Positions 1-8,055 of a stretch of DNA of 64,000 bases are shown one piece after another. The stretch spans positions 124,001 to 188,000 of the forward strand of contig DGLB01000034.1 in the NCBI GenBank assembly GCA_002387845.1, in the 5' to 3' direction. Both the position numbers and the translations under genes were made by a program. Under the pieces are notes generated by a model that saw only the letters and a list, made by a program, of their open reading frames with translations, had not been told where the DNA came from and did not search any database. The stretch is from Stenotrophomonas maltophilia. Its GTDB lineage: Bacteria > Pseudomonadota > Gammaproteobacteria > Xanthomonadales > Xanthomonadaceae. How positions within the stretch are numbered: position 1 is the first letter of the stretch; every line of letters starts with the position of its first letter.

Positions 1-871
1 CGCGCGGAACATCCCATGCACCATTCACCGCCTCGCGCTGCGCCCGTGCAATCTCGGCCCCTTGCTCCACGGGAATTGCCCGCTCGATCGCCACGTTCGA
101 CAGCGCCGGCAGCACCAGCGCCACCGTGACCCACACTGCGGCCAGCGTTGCGGCATTGGTGCTCGACGCCCAGCTCCGCCACGCCACCAGCAGCGCCACA
201 GCCATCCAGAAGGCGAGGTACGCCACCATCAAGGCCAGCACGGCCACGATCTGACCTGCGGGCACGGCCTGCTGGACAGCCACCACTGCGAACGGAATTC
301 CCAGGCAGACGCTCAACGCCGCACCCCTCACCACCGCACGCCGCCCATACAGGCGGGTGAGCGAACCCGGCAGGCTCGCCAGCGTCCGCTCCCGTCCAGA
401 CTCACGCTCACCCGAGCGCAGGTCGTGGAACAGCACGATCACGAACAGCGGGGCCAGGAAGGTGAGCAGGAACGCGAAGTCGAACCGACCGGCCAACGCC
501 AGTTCCGGATTGAAGGCATCGCCATCATGGATCTGCGCTTCAAGCCCCAATGCCCGCACGCGCAGCACAAACGGAGCCACGTCACGCATGCCCACCGCCG
601 CGAACGCCAGCGGCGACGGCGGGTTCCAGGTGGGATGGAACGAGTAATAGGCCGCCGTGCCTGCGTCCTGAGACGCGCCGTTCGCCTTTACCAGCGCAGC
701 CATGTCTTCCGCCTGCAGCCCGGCGATCCGGGCGATGGCCTCACGCTGGCTGTCGATCCGCTGCACGCCGGAAACTAGGCTGGCCACGGCCAACGCCACC
801 AACAACGCCAGGCCAGCTACCGCCACCTTGGAACGCAGCAGCAGGGTCCATTCGTACTTCCAGAGTTTCAT
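1..871 (-). CDS. ABC transporter permease, DUF3526 type (partial, runs off the left edge)
   Basis: This gene starts at the ATG complementary to 869-871 and stays open for 290 codons to the window edge, so its C-terminus is missing. The N-terminus reads MKLWKYEWTLLLRSK, followed by a hydrophobic segment, a long extracytoplasmic loop, and further membrane segments after a conserved LFVIVLFHDLRSGERESGR stretch typical of DUF3526 permeases. Its start overlaps the stop of the upstream permease (ATGA), indicating translational coupling in one operon with two upstream genes. It is presumably the second membrane subunit of the same ABC transporter. The transported substrate is not shown by the sequence; the upstream Zur box suggests a zinc-related role. 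Confidence 0.85.
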   Translation of the reverse strand, partial: MKLWKYEWTLLLRSKVAVAGLALLVALAVASLVSGVQRIDSQREAIARIAGLQAEDMAALVKANGASQDAGTAAYYSFHPTWNPPSPLAFAAVGMRDVAPFVLRVRALGLEAQIHDGDAFNPELALAGRFDFAFLLTFLAPLFVIVLFHDLRSGERESGRERTLASLPGSLTRLYGRRAVVRGAALSVCLGIPFAVVAVQQAVPAGQIVAVLALMVAYLAFWMAVALLVAWRSWASSTNAATLAAVWVTVALVLPALSNVAIERAIPVEQGAEIARAQREAVNGAWDVPR

Positions 872-2325
872 CGCGCCACCTCCAGACGGCGGGCGCTCAG
901 GGCGAGCGCGAGCAGGGTGGCCAGCAGCCAGCCAAACAGAATCAGCAGCCCGGGCAGCAGACTGTGCAACACGGACGTCCACGCCGGTGGGCTGAACTGG
1001 AAGTGCGGAATCTCCTGCCAATGGCGGCTGTCCACGCGCTTGCGCTGGTCGGCACCGGCGTCCTTGGCGGTATCGTCGGCGTAGCTCACCCCGTCGGCCT
1101 GCAGCTGGTTCAACTGCTGCACCAGGCGATAACGGTGCGCTTCGGCCTGATCGAGGAAGCGCAGGTGTGCGGAAAGATCGGTGGCAGCCGCCGCCATCGA
1201 CAGCTGGCGCAGCGCAATGGACGGGCTGAGCAGCGAGAAACCGCCCACCAGCCGGTTCTGCGCATGCTGCGCTTCGGCACTGCGCCCGGCATAGTCGTTG
1301 AACAGCGCGGACGTGACCCGTTCACCTTCCACCACCAGCAAGCCTTTGTAGTTCACCGGCAGGTCTTCAATACGTGACACGCCGTACTGTTCCAGCACCT
1401 TGCGGCGGAACGCGGAGAAGTAAGGGTCATCGGCATTGTGGCTGTCGCCCAATGCCCGCAGGTCGCGGCCGATGCCCACCTCGGTCTGCAGCCGGTCCGG
1501 CAACGTGTAGGCGGCGTAGGCCACGTCCGGGGCAACGCGCGGCACCAGCAGGGCAGACACCGCCCACACCGCCACCAGCACCAGCAGCGCATCGCGCCGG
1601 CGCGCCAGCAATGCCGACGCCGCGGCAATCACCGCGCACCAGCTGCCCAGGTACAGCACGTAGCCCAGCATCAGCACGGACGCCACCAGCCCGGAGGCCT
1701 CAGGTGCGGCTGCCAGCAGCGCCAGCCCAATGAAGGCCGGCAGCATGAACACCAGCGACACCAGCCACAGCGCAGCCAGCTTGCCGCCCACAATCGCCCG
1801 TAGCGACGCCCCCTGCAGCATCAGCTGGCGCAACGTGCCGCGCTCGCGCTCCTGGGCCAGCACACCGTGGCCAAGGAAGATCAGCACCAGCGGTGCCAGG
1901 ATCTGCAGCACAAAGGCCGGGGTGAGCTGACCGAATCGGGTGAGGATGGAGCTCTGCATGACATCGCCGAAGTTGGCCGTGTTCTGCCGATGCCCTTCGA
2001 GGAACATGCTGCTACCGGTGAAGGGGTCAACGCCGGGATCGAACGCCGCCAGTGCGGAAGGCAGCCGATAGACGAAGTGCCCGTAGTGCACCACACGATG
2101 CGGATGCCGGTCCGGCTGGGCGTCGAATGCCTCCTGCGCGGCGACCTGCTGCCGCTGCCGGTACTCCGCCGCTGATTGCATATGGTGCGAAGACACCGCA
2201 GTGGCGGCCACCGCCAACAAGGTCAGCAGCACAATGCCCGCCACCGCAGTGCGGTCGCGCAGCATGGCGCGCAACTCATTGCGCATCACCAGAATCCAGG
2301 CGCTCACGAGGCGAGGCCTGGTCAT
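868..2325 (-). CDS. ABC transporter permease, DUF3526 type
   Basis: This 485-residue inner-membrane protein has an N-terminal membrane segment near residues 27-45, a large periplasmic loop (about 50-170) and a cluster of hydrophobic segments around 170-310, then a second loop and a C-terminal membrane helix. The segment LVLIFLGHGVLAQERERGTL matches the second DUF3526 protein just downstream, so the two are paralogous subunits. The start overlaps the stop of the ATPase gene by four bases. Family knowledge: DUF3526 permeases come in pairs with one ATPase and are often near TonB-dependent receptors. Substrate unknown. Confidence 0.88.
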   Translation of the reverse strand: MTRPRLVSAWILVMRNELRAMLRDRTAVAGIVLLTLLAVAATAVSSHHMQSAAEYRQRQQVAAQEAFDAQPDRHPHRVVHYGHFVYRLPSALAAFDPGVDPFTGSSMFLEGHRQNTANFGDVMQSSILTRFGQLTPAFVLQILAPLVLIFLGHGVLAQERERGTLRQLMLQGASLRAIVGGKLAALWLVSLVFMLPAFIGLALLAAAPEASGLVASVLMLGYVLYLGSWCAVIAAASALLARRRDALLVLVAVWAVSALLVPRVAPDVAYAAYTLPDRLQTEVGIGRDLRALGDSHNADDPYFSAFRRKVLEQYGVSRIEDLPVNYKGLLVVEGERVTSALFNDYAGRSAEAQHAQNRLVGGFSLLSPSIALRQLSMAAAATDLSAHLRFLDQAEAHRYRLVQQLNQLQADGVSYADDTAKDAGADQRKRVDSRHWQEIPHFQFSPPAWTSVLHSLLPGLLILFGWLLATLLALALSARRLEVAR

Positions 2326-3110
2326 GACGCAATGGCCTGTTGTGCCGGCCCATGACCGGCAACCCCAGCCCGGCCAGAGAAATGCGCATGCAAAGCAGGC
2401 AAATCAAACGAAGCCCGCTCAGACGCATAAGCAATAGCGCCACGCTCCAACACCCCGATCCGGTCCGCCACTTCCACCGCCCCCATCAGGTCATGCGTGA
2501 CCATCAGCACCGCCGTACCCCGCGCCCGCACGGACTCGAGCAGGCCATGGAAGTCCGCACTGGCACCCGGATCCAGCCCCGAAGTGGGCTCGTCCAGCAG
2601 CAACAGCGGCACCTGGCGCATCAGTGCAATGGCGATGGCCACCTTCTGGCGCATGCCCTTGGAGAACCGCCCCAACCGCTGATGCCACGCCGCCTCCTGC
2701 AACCCGGCGGCGCGAAGCGCCTCGACCAGCGCATCGCGGGATACCGCCGTGCCGCTCAGCGAGAGCAGGTAATCCGCGTTTTCCACCGCCGTCAGGTGCT
2801 CGTACAGCGCCACGTTCTCCGGCAGATAGGCCAGCTGGCTGCGGGCGCGGGCCGGATCTTCCCAGGGCGTCACCCCGGCAACCCGGACCTCGCCAGCCTC
2901 GGGCTTCAGGAAGCCCAGCAGCACCGAGAGGGTGGTGGACTTACCGGCCCCGTTGCCGCCCAGCAGGGCGTAGATGCTGCCGGGTTCAACCTGGAGGTTC
3001 AGGCCATTGATGACGGGCTTACCGGAGAACGCCACCTGCAGGGCGCGGACGTCAACGACGGGGGTGGGGGAGGTCAATGCGGCACTCGCTCGGGGAAGAG
3101 GGTCGAGCAA
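2322..3110 (-). CDS. ABC transporter ATP-binding protein
   Basis: This is the energising ATPase of the transporter. Walker A is GGNGAGKST (residues 51-59), the signature motif is FSKGMRQ (149-155), Walker B is LLLLDEP (169-175) and the switch histidine is H206 in VTHD. The family start is uncertain: the longest frame begins with TTG at 3110, only 10 bases from the Zur box, and a second TTG lies at 3077 (protein beginning LTSPTPVVDV). Neither has a clear Shine-Dalgarno sequence, so a leaderless or very short leader transcript is possible. It is the first gene of a three-gene, fully overlapping operon with the two DUF3526 permeases. Confidence 0.9.
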   Translation of the reverse strand: MLDPLPRASAALTSPTPVVDVRALQVAFSGKPVINGLNLQVEPGSIYALLGGNGAGKSTTLSVLLGFLKPEAGEVRVAGVTPWEDPARARSQLAYLPENVALYEHLTAVENADYLLSLSGTAVSRDALVEALRAAGLQEAAWHQRLGRFSKGMRQKVAIAIALMRQVPLLLLDEPTSGLDPGASADFHGLLESVRARGTAVLMVTHDLMGAVEVADRIGVLERGAIAYASERASFDLPALHAHFSGRAGVAGHGPAQQAIAS

Positions 3111-3120
3111 TCTAGCACGG

Positions 3121-3139
3121 AATGTTATGCCATAACATT
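3121..3139. promoter_or_regulatory. Zur box (zinc uptake regulator operator)
   Basis: The sequence AATGTTATGCCATAACATT is a perfect inverted repeat with 9-base arms and one central base. It matches the core of the gammaproteobacterial Zur operator (AATGTTAT..ATAACATT). It lies between the divergent ABC ATPase gene (start 3110, minus) and the membrane-protein gene (start 3175, plus), so zinc-bound Zur should repress the ABC operon and possibly both genes. Confidence 0.8.
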
Positions 3140-3174
3140 ACACCGATGACGCCACCTCCCGAACCGGGAGTACG

Positions 3175-3957
3175 ATGGCCACTCCGATACCCAAGGACCC
3201 ACCCGCAATGGATATGCAGGTTGCCAGCAGCGCACGTCAGACCACCCCGGAACGCCCGTCCGAACTGAGCTTCTCGTGGCTGTACGAGCAAGTGCAGGCC
3301 TACACCTCGACCTCCATCTACCCAAAGCCCTCGCGCCTGGAACGCTGGTCCCTGTGGGTTGGCGTGGCTGCAACCGCAATCGGACTGACAGTAGCGGCAT
3401 TGCCAGCCGTGTTGGAATCTTCCCAGTGGATGCTCAAGGTTCTCCGTCTATGCCTTGTCATCGAGATAGGCGGCTTCGTTCTCTCATTCGTGCTCATGCT
3501 CAGCAGGGAAGGGCAGCAGTACATCAAGCCTCGGCTCACACATGCCATGGAAATGGATGACGCATTCCGTCATTGGCAATTGCTGGTCGAGCGATTGCGC
3601 GAGTACCCGAAGGACGAGCGCGAGCACCGGCTTCGGTTCGTCAACCGACTGCGAGTCAACATGACCGACCGAATGGGGCTGATGTACGGCGGCCTGCAGA
3701 AGCTAGGCCCGTTCCCGGTTCTGATCGCCTTGTACCTTCAGTTCCGCAACTGGACGTGGGGCGACTGGGCTGGTGCGTTCGATGTGAATCTGGTCGCCGG
3801 CATCGTGATCTGCACGCTGGTGCTGCTGTACGTAATGGCCTGGGTCTTTATCGGGATGAGGGTCCGCTTGGATACGTATGCGAATCTGCTCGAGGCCTCG
3901 TTGGTGGAGGCGACGGAAACCAGTGAAGTGGCTGAATCCTGCAGCAAGCGCCCTTAG
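3175..3957 (+). CDS. Integral membrane protein of unknown function
   Basis: I do not recognise this 260-residue protein. It has hydrophobic segments at about 61-82 and 88-109, a charged cytoplasmic-type region (about 110-180, rich in R/E/K), and a third strong membrane segment at about 205-228, with a weaker one near 180-195. The start at 3175 is preceded by GGGAG at short distance; the internal ATGs at 3208 and 3214 are alternatives. It is divergent from the Zur-box ABC operon and has no obvious partner downstream. Whether Zur also controls it cannot be decided from position alone. Confidence 0.7.
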   Translation: MATPIPKDPPAMDMQVASSARQTTPERPSELSFSWLYEQVQAYTSTSIYPKPSRLERWSLWVGVAATAIGLTVAALPAVLESSQWMLKVLRLCLVIEIGGFVLSFVLMLSREGQQYIKPRLTHAMEMDDAFRHWQLLVERLREYPKDEREHRLRFVNRLRVNMTDRMGLMYGGLQKLGPFPVLIALYLQFRNWTWGDWAGAFDVNLVAGIVICTLVLLYVMAWVFIGMRVRLDTYANLLEASLVEATETSEVAESCSKRP

Positions 3958-4174
3958 TGCTGGAAGCGACATCTCTACCTGGGTGCGAACGAGGTGATCT
4001 CCTTGTTGCACCGCGGAACTCAAACTGTGATCAAAGCCCGCATAAATAGCGGCATTCTGCTTCAGTTCGGAAGTAATGGATTGTTTGCGACATCGCCGAA
4101 GTCATGCATCGCGCACGAATGAAAAATTGAAAATTCCGCTATCCTCACGTCTGTCGCATGGTGTGCCTCGGGTG

Positions 4175-4278
4175 TAAGAGCCCTGATTATTTTTTGCATG
4201 TTGGACGACCTGTGTCGGGAGGGTGACGAAATACAACACCCTCACGGAAATACGTCGCACCGCTAATCACGGCTCTTA
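4175..4278 (+). ncRNA. Structured leader / candidate regulatory RNA upstream of the symE-like gene
   Basis: Two 15-base arms, TAAGAGCCCTGATTA (4175-4189) and TAATCACGGCTCTTA (4264-4278), are complementary at 14 of 15 positions and enclose 74 bases. Inside the loop, GAGGGTG and CACCCTC form a perfect 7-bp stem with an 11-base loop. The nested complementarity looks like a folded RNA rather than a protein operator. It could be a cis-acting leader of the gene at 4331, or an independent or antisense RNA. In E. coli, SymE is silenced by an antisense RNA over its 5' end (SymR); that parallel is only an inference. Confidence 0.5.
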
Positions 4279-4286
4279 ACCTCCCG

Positions 4287-4313
4287 GCTCCCTCGCCATC
4301 CTGGCGAGGGAGC
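4287..4313 (+). promoter_or_regulatory. Perfect 12-bp hairpin directly before the symE-like ribosome site
   Basis: The arms GCTCCCTCGCCA (4287-4298) and TGGCGAGGGAGC (4302-4313) are perfect complements around a TCC loop. The Shine-Dalgarno AGGAG (4322-4326) and the ATG at 4331 follow at once. There is no U-tract, so attenuation, mRNA stabilisation or control of ribosome access is likelier than plain termination. Confidence 0.55.
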
Positions 4314-4330
4314 AACACAAGAGGAGATCC

Positions 4331-4654
4331 ATGATGGACAACGACTGGGCAAACCTGACCGACGAGGAGCGGGAGTTCCGCAGGCGCTTCTGGCGCGCAC
4401 CAAAGAGCGTGATGATCAACGCGCTCAGCCATGACGGCGTAAAGACCTATCCCAACTGCCCGACCGTGCCGTGCATGAAGACGCGCGGACTGTGGATTCG
4501 TGACCTGGGCGTGGAGCCGGGTAGGCGGATGTACCTGGGTACTGGGCAGGAACTGATGGTGCTGGCGGCCAATCCGTCGGCGGAGGCGCTTTCGAAGGTG
4601 GTGGTGCGATTCCAGGCTACGGGTGAAACCTGGAAACTGGTGCCTGCCGGCTGA
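4331..4654 (+). CDS. SymE-like toxin-family protein
   Basis: This 107-residue protein resembles E. coli SymE (113 residues) over its middle. YPNCPTVPCMKTRGLWIRDL at 40-59, then VEPGRRMYLGTGQELMVLAA at 61-80 and NPSAEA, follow the SymE pattern of YP, a K-x-G-x-W strand, G-x-x-x-G, and a hydrophobic strand ending in A-x-P. SymE proteins are AbrB-fold, SOS-linked type I toxins first described as RNA endonuclease-like. Function here is inferred from that resemblance only. AGGAG at 4322 fixes the start. The leader is highly structured (see 4175-4313), consistent with tight post-transcriptional control. A decayed relative of its C-terminal half is found at 62630-62763. Confidence 0.6.
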   Translation: MMDNDWANLTDEEREFRRRFWRAPKSVMINALSHDGVKTYPNCPTVPCMKTRGLWIRDLGVEPGRRMYLGTGQELMVLAANPSAEALSKVVVRFQATGETWKLVPAG

Positions 4655-4666
4655 GGCACTATGAAC

Positions 4667-4687
4667 GGGGCGGCATACTGCCGCCCC
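4667..4687. terminator. Hairpin between convergent genes
   Basis: GGGGCGGCA (4667-4675) and TGCCGCCCC (4679-4687) form a perfect 9-bp stem with a TAC loop, placed between the stop of the symE-like gene and the stop of the convergent cytochrome gene. There is no U-tract on either strand; a bidirectional terminator is inferred from position. Confidence 0.55.
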
Positions 4688-4723
4688 GAAGCTCAGGCGA
4701 TACTGCGATGGATCGCAGCGCCC

Positions 4724-5233
4724 TCATTGCGCGTAACGGGTAAACACGTAATCGCGATCCTTGACCCGAGCCGAGTGGCAGGCATAGCAGGTCTGATGCT
4801 GCGCCTCATCAGCAGGCTGACCATTGATGAAGCGCCCGTATCCCCAGCCACCTGTGTCCGCATACCGCTTCGAATCCTTCACCATCACCTGCACGGTCGT
4901 CGCCGCGCCCGGGACAGATGCCGGCGCGAAGTCCGGCGACTGCTCATGCTTCCATGCCAACTTGACCAGGACGCTGCCGTCCGGGAACGGACGGACGTCC
5001 TCGCGATAGGCGCGCAACGCCTTTGGGTTGGCCACCACCACGCGAAGCTCGTCCAGCGGCGCCGCCTCCTGTGCGGGCGCAACCAGCGGCCAGTCGCGGT
5101 AGCCGTCGGGCACGCGCACGCCGTAGATCGGTGAAACCGGGCCAGCCGGTGCATCGGCGTACGCCATGTACCCAATACCCAGCGCCAGCACACCGGCGAC
5201 CCCTGACAACGCAACGACACTGAACGGTTTCAT
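4724..5233 (-). CDS. Cytochrome P460 family protein
   Basis: A 169-residue exported c-type haem protein. It has an N-terminal signal segment (about residues 1-26, ending AYADA) and one haem c motif CYACH at 149-153 near the C-terminus, as in the P460 / cytochrome c' beta family. These proteins act in the periplasm; some detoxify hydroxylamine or nitric oxide, others are only electron carriers, and the sequence here does not decide. The ATG at 5233 is preceded by AAGGAG at good spacing, which excludes the longer upstream frame. It lies 10 bases downstream of an exported epoxide-hydrolase-like gene and is probably cotranscribed with it. Confidence 0.85.
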   Translation of the reverse strand: MKPFSVVALSGVAGVLALGIGYMAYADAPAGPVSPIYGVRVPDGYRDWPLVAPAQEAAPLDELRVVVANPKALRAYREDVRPFPDGSVLVKLAWKHEQSPDFAPASVPGAATTVQVMVKDSKRYADTGGWGYGRFINGQPADEAQHQTCYACHSARVKDRDYVFTRYAQ

Positions 5234-5243
5234 TGCGGTCTCC

Positions 5244-6275
5244 TTACAGATGGGTGGCGTCGATGACGGCCTGCGTGAACTCGACCGGCGCTTCCTGTGG
5301 CGGGTTGTGGCCGATGCCGCCGGTGAACGTGCGGTGCTCATACTTGCCGGTGAACTTGGCGCGATAGGCCTCCGGTAGCGGATGCGGCGCGCCATTGGCA
5401 TCGCCTTCGATGGTGATGGTGGGCACGCTGATCGACGGCAATTGCGCCAGGCGCTGTTCCAGCGCCGCGTACTTCGCCTCGCCCTCGGCCAGCCCCAGGC
5501 GCCAGCGGTAGTTGTGGATCGCGATGGCGACCTGGTCAGGGTTGTCGAGCGCGGCAGCGCTGCGATTGAAGGTGGCATCGTCGAACTGCCACTTCGGCGA
5601 CGCCAGCTTCCAGATCAGCTTGGCGAAGTCGTGCGTGTTCAGCGCGTAACCATCACGGCCGCGGTCGGTGGCGAAGTAGAACTGGTACCACCACTGCAGC
5701 TCCGCCGCCGGCGGCAAGGGCTTCCGTCCGGCCTCCTGGCTGCCGATCAGGTAGCCGCTGACCGAGACCAGTGACTTCACCCGTTCCGGCCACAGTGCAG
5801 CGACGATGTCTGCCGAGCGCGCACCCCAGTCGAAGCCGGCCAGATTGGCCTGCTTGATCTTCAGGGCATCCATCAGCGCGATCACGTCGGACGCCAGCGC
5901 CGCCGGCTCGCCATTGCGCGGCGCTTGTGCGGAACGGAAGGTCGTGCTGCCGTAACCGCGCAGGTGCGGCACGATCACCCGGTAACCCTGTGCCGCCAGT
6001 CGCGGGGCAACGTCAGCGTAGGCGTTGATGTCGTACGGCCAGCCGTGCAGCAGGATGATGACCTCGCCCTTGGCCGGGCCCAGTTCGGCGTAGCCGACGT
6101 TGAGGTCGCCCGCATCGACGTGCTTGTCGGCAACCAGGGCGCCGTGGGTGGTCGGTGCGGCGGGGGCAGGGGAGGGAGCAGCAGCGGCGACACCGCCGGC
6201 CAGCAGCAGTTGGGCAGCGAACAGCACCGGTGCCAGCCGGGAAGCTTTGCGCGAGGTCGGGTCGGACGAATGCAT
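5244..6275 (-). CDS. Exported alpha/beta hydrolase, epoxide hydrolase-like
   Basis: This 343-residue protein starts with an apparent signal peptide (hydrophobic residues 14-33, then AAAPSPAPAAP). The oxyanion motif HGWP is at 77-80, the nucleophile is D149 in GFDWGAR (an aspartate, as in epoxide hydrolases and haloalkane dehalogenases), and the catalytic histidine is probably H323 in GIGHNPP. The substrate cannot be read from the sequence. It is between another epoxide-hydrolase family gene (36 bases upstream) and cytochrome P460 (10 bases downstream), all on the minus strand, suggesting one transcript for exported oxidised-compound or stress metabolism. Confidence 0.82.
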   Translation of the reverse strand: MHSSDPTSRKASRLAPVLFAAQLLLAGGVAAAAPSPAPAAPTTHGALVADKHVDAGDLNVGYAELGPAKGEVIILLHGWPYDINAYADVAPRLAAQGYRVIVPHLRGYGSTTFRSAQAPRNGEPAALASDVIALMDALKIKQANLAGFDWGARSADIVAALWPERVKSLVSVSGYLIGSQEAGRKPLPPAAELQWWYQFYFATDRGRDGYALNTHDFAKLIWKLASPKWQFDDATFNRSAAALDNPDQVAIAIHNYRWRLGLAEGEAKYAALEQRLAQLPSISVPTITIEGDANGAPHPLPEAYRAKFTGKYEHRTFTGGIGHNPPQEAPVEFTQAVIDATHL

Positions 6276-6311
6276 GGGTGTTCTCCTGTTACGAAAGAGG
6301 TGGGATGGCGA

Positions 6312-7661
6312 TCAGAGAGAGGTGCGCAGCGGGCGGAACGCGGCGCGCAGCTCGTTGGCGAAGATCTGCGGTTGTTCCCAGGCGGCGAAGTGGCCGCCCT
6401 TGGAGGCTTCGTTGAAGTAATATAGCGTGGGGTAGGCCCGCTCGGTCCAGCTGCGTGGCGCGCGGTAGATCTCACCCGGGAACACGGAAACTGCCACCGG
6501 CACGGTGATCTGGGTGGTCTTCTGCGCAGCGGCGCTGAAGTTGTTGTTGTTGTTTTCCCAATAGAAACGGCCCGCAGCGGTGGCGGTGCCGGTCAGCCAG
6601 TACAGGCTGATGTCGTCCAGGATGGCGTCGCGGCCGAGCACGGCCTCGGGAACACCGTTGCTGTCCGTCCACTGCGCAATCTTGTCGTACATCCACGCGG
6701 CCAGGCCGATGGGCGAGTCGTTGAGCGCATACCCGATCGTCTGCGGGCGCGTCACCATCATCGCCCCATAGGCGGCGTTGCGGCCGAAGAACTGGCTGAG
6801 CGCGGTGAACGCGCGCAGCTCGTCCCCCGCCAGTCCGGCTGGCGCGGGTGCACCACTGTTGATGGCCGGCACCAGATCGCTGGGCACGGTGGCGGGCATG
6901 GTCAGGTGGATGCCGAGCAGCCCGGCCGGCGCTTGCCGACCCATTGCATCGGAGATCACCGATCCATGGTCACCGCCCTGCGACACATAACGCCCGTAGC
7001 CCAGGCGCTTCATCAACGTGTCCCAGGCGCGGCCGACGCGCTCCGGGCCCCAGCCCAACTCGGTGGGAATACTGGAGAAGCCGTAGCCGGGAATGGACGG
7101 GATCACGACATCGAAGGCATCCTCCGCGCGCCCGCCATGGGCCACGGGGTCGGTCAGCGGCCCGATGGCACCGACAAACTCAAGAATTGAGCCGGGCCAG
7201 CCATGCGTGAGCAGCACCGGCAGTGCACCCGGATGGCGCGAGCGCACATGGATGAAGTGGATGTCCACGCCGTCGATGGCGGTGATGAACTGCGGGAGGG
7301 CATTGAGTCGCCCCTCCAGCCTGCGCCAGTCGTAGCCGTTGCCCCAGTAGCTGGCCAGGGCCTGCAGTCGACTCAGTTGCAGACCTTGCGAGTCGTCGGC
7401 CACCAGTTCGCGATCTGGCCAGCGCGTGGCGCGCACGCGTCGGCGCATGTCGACGATGTCGGCCTCGGGGAGGTGCACGTGGAACGGACGTACCGCATCA
7501 CTGGTACCGACAGCGCTTCGCTTGATCGCAGGCCCGGCCGCCTGCGCAGTGCTGGCGGGCAGCAAGCCGGGCAGGGCGGCGCTGGCGGTCGCCACGGCGA
7601 CGGTGCCCAGCAGGCGGCGACGTGCAGGGTCGGGGACGGCTTCAGATTCGAACATCGACAT
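6312..7661 (-). CDS. Epoxide hydrolase family protein with Tat-like signal
   Basis: A 449-residue protein in the family with an N-terminal EHN (epoxide hydrolase N-terminal) region (about 55-165) and an alpha/beta hydrolase core. HGWP is at 153-156, the nucleophile D231 is in QGGDHGS, and the C-terminal histidine is in KGGHFAAWEQP. The N-terminus DPARRRLLGT followed by a hydrophobic stretch and AQAAG looks like a twin-arginine signal, so folded export is likely. I chose the ATG at 7661 because GGAGA lies upstream; an in-frame ATG at 7673 is possible. A much longer frame extends to 7826 without ribosome site. Relatives include juvenile-hormone-epoxide-hydrolase-like proteins. Confidence 0.82.
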   Translation of the reverse strand: MSMFESEAVPDPARRRLLGTVAVATASAALPGLLPASTAQAAGPAIKRSAVGTSDAVRPFHVHLPEADIVDMRRRVRATRWPDRELVADDSQGLQLSRLQALASYWGNGYDWRRLEGRLNALPQFITAIDGVDIHFIHVRSRHPGALPVLLTHGWPGSILEFVGAIGPLTDPVAHGGRAEDAFDVVIPSIPGYGFSSIPTELGWGPERVGRAWDTLMKRLGYGRYVSQGGDHGSVISDAMGRQAPAGLLGIHLTMPATVPSDLVPAINSGAPAPAGLAGDELRAFTALSQFFGRNAAYGAMMVTRPQTIGYALNDSPIGLAAWMYDKIAQWTDSNGVPEAVLGRDAILDDISLYWLTGTATAAGRFYWENNNNNFSAAAQKTTQITVPVAVSVFPGEIYRAPRSWTERAYPTLYYFNEASKGGHFAAWEQPQIFANELRAAFRPLRTSL

Positions 7662-7929
7662 CGCGTTCTCCATAGAGGGATTGGGTCGCGCCGGTGATGC
7701 GGCAAGGGGCGGCCTGCATCGGCGTTGAGGCCATTGAACAGTGCAGATGTATCGCTTGCGTATCGGCAAACCGTGGGATTCGTAAGCGATCGTGTCCAAC
7801 CAGGCGGGGGCTACAGTTCGATACAAAGTCGCACCGCCAACCGTTGTTTCGAGGCGTAAGCTGCCGTCCGTGCCGGTGAACGCTATTCGCCGAAACCCGA
7901 GTTTCTAATAGTCCCTAGGTATAGGCCCC

Positions 7930-7943
7930 TACACCTTGGTGTA
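7930..7943. promoter_or_regulatory. Palindrome between divergent hydrolase and SDR genes
   Basis: TACACCTTGGTGTA is a perfect inverted repeat (6-base arms, 2-base spacer) in the roughly 390-base gap between the minus-strand epoxide hydrolase operon (start 7661) and the plus-strand SDR gene (start 8056). The rest of this gap holds no convincing gene. It is a candidate operator for an unidentified regulator. Confidence 0.35.
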
Positions 7944-8055
7944 TGCCTGGCGCTGATAGGTCCGCGCTGCCTCTGGGCCCTACATACCAACGTGTTATCG
8001 CCAGTTGCCCGTGGCGCTGGTTAGATGCCGCCCATAAACATGAGGAATCGCAGTC

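Noticed and set aside
3958..4174. Weak similarity of bases near 4030 to the repeated element near 40.27 kb
   Set aside because: Only about 13 of 15 bases match and the match does not extend; consistent with chance.
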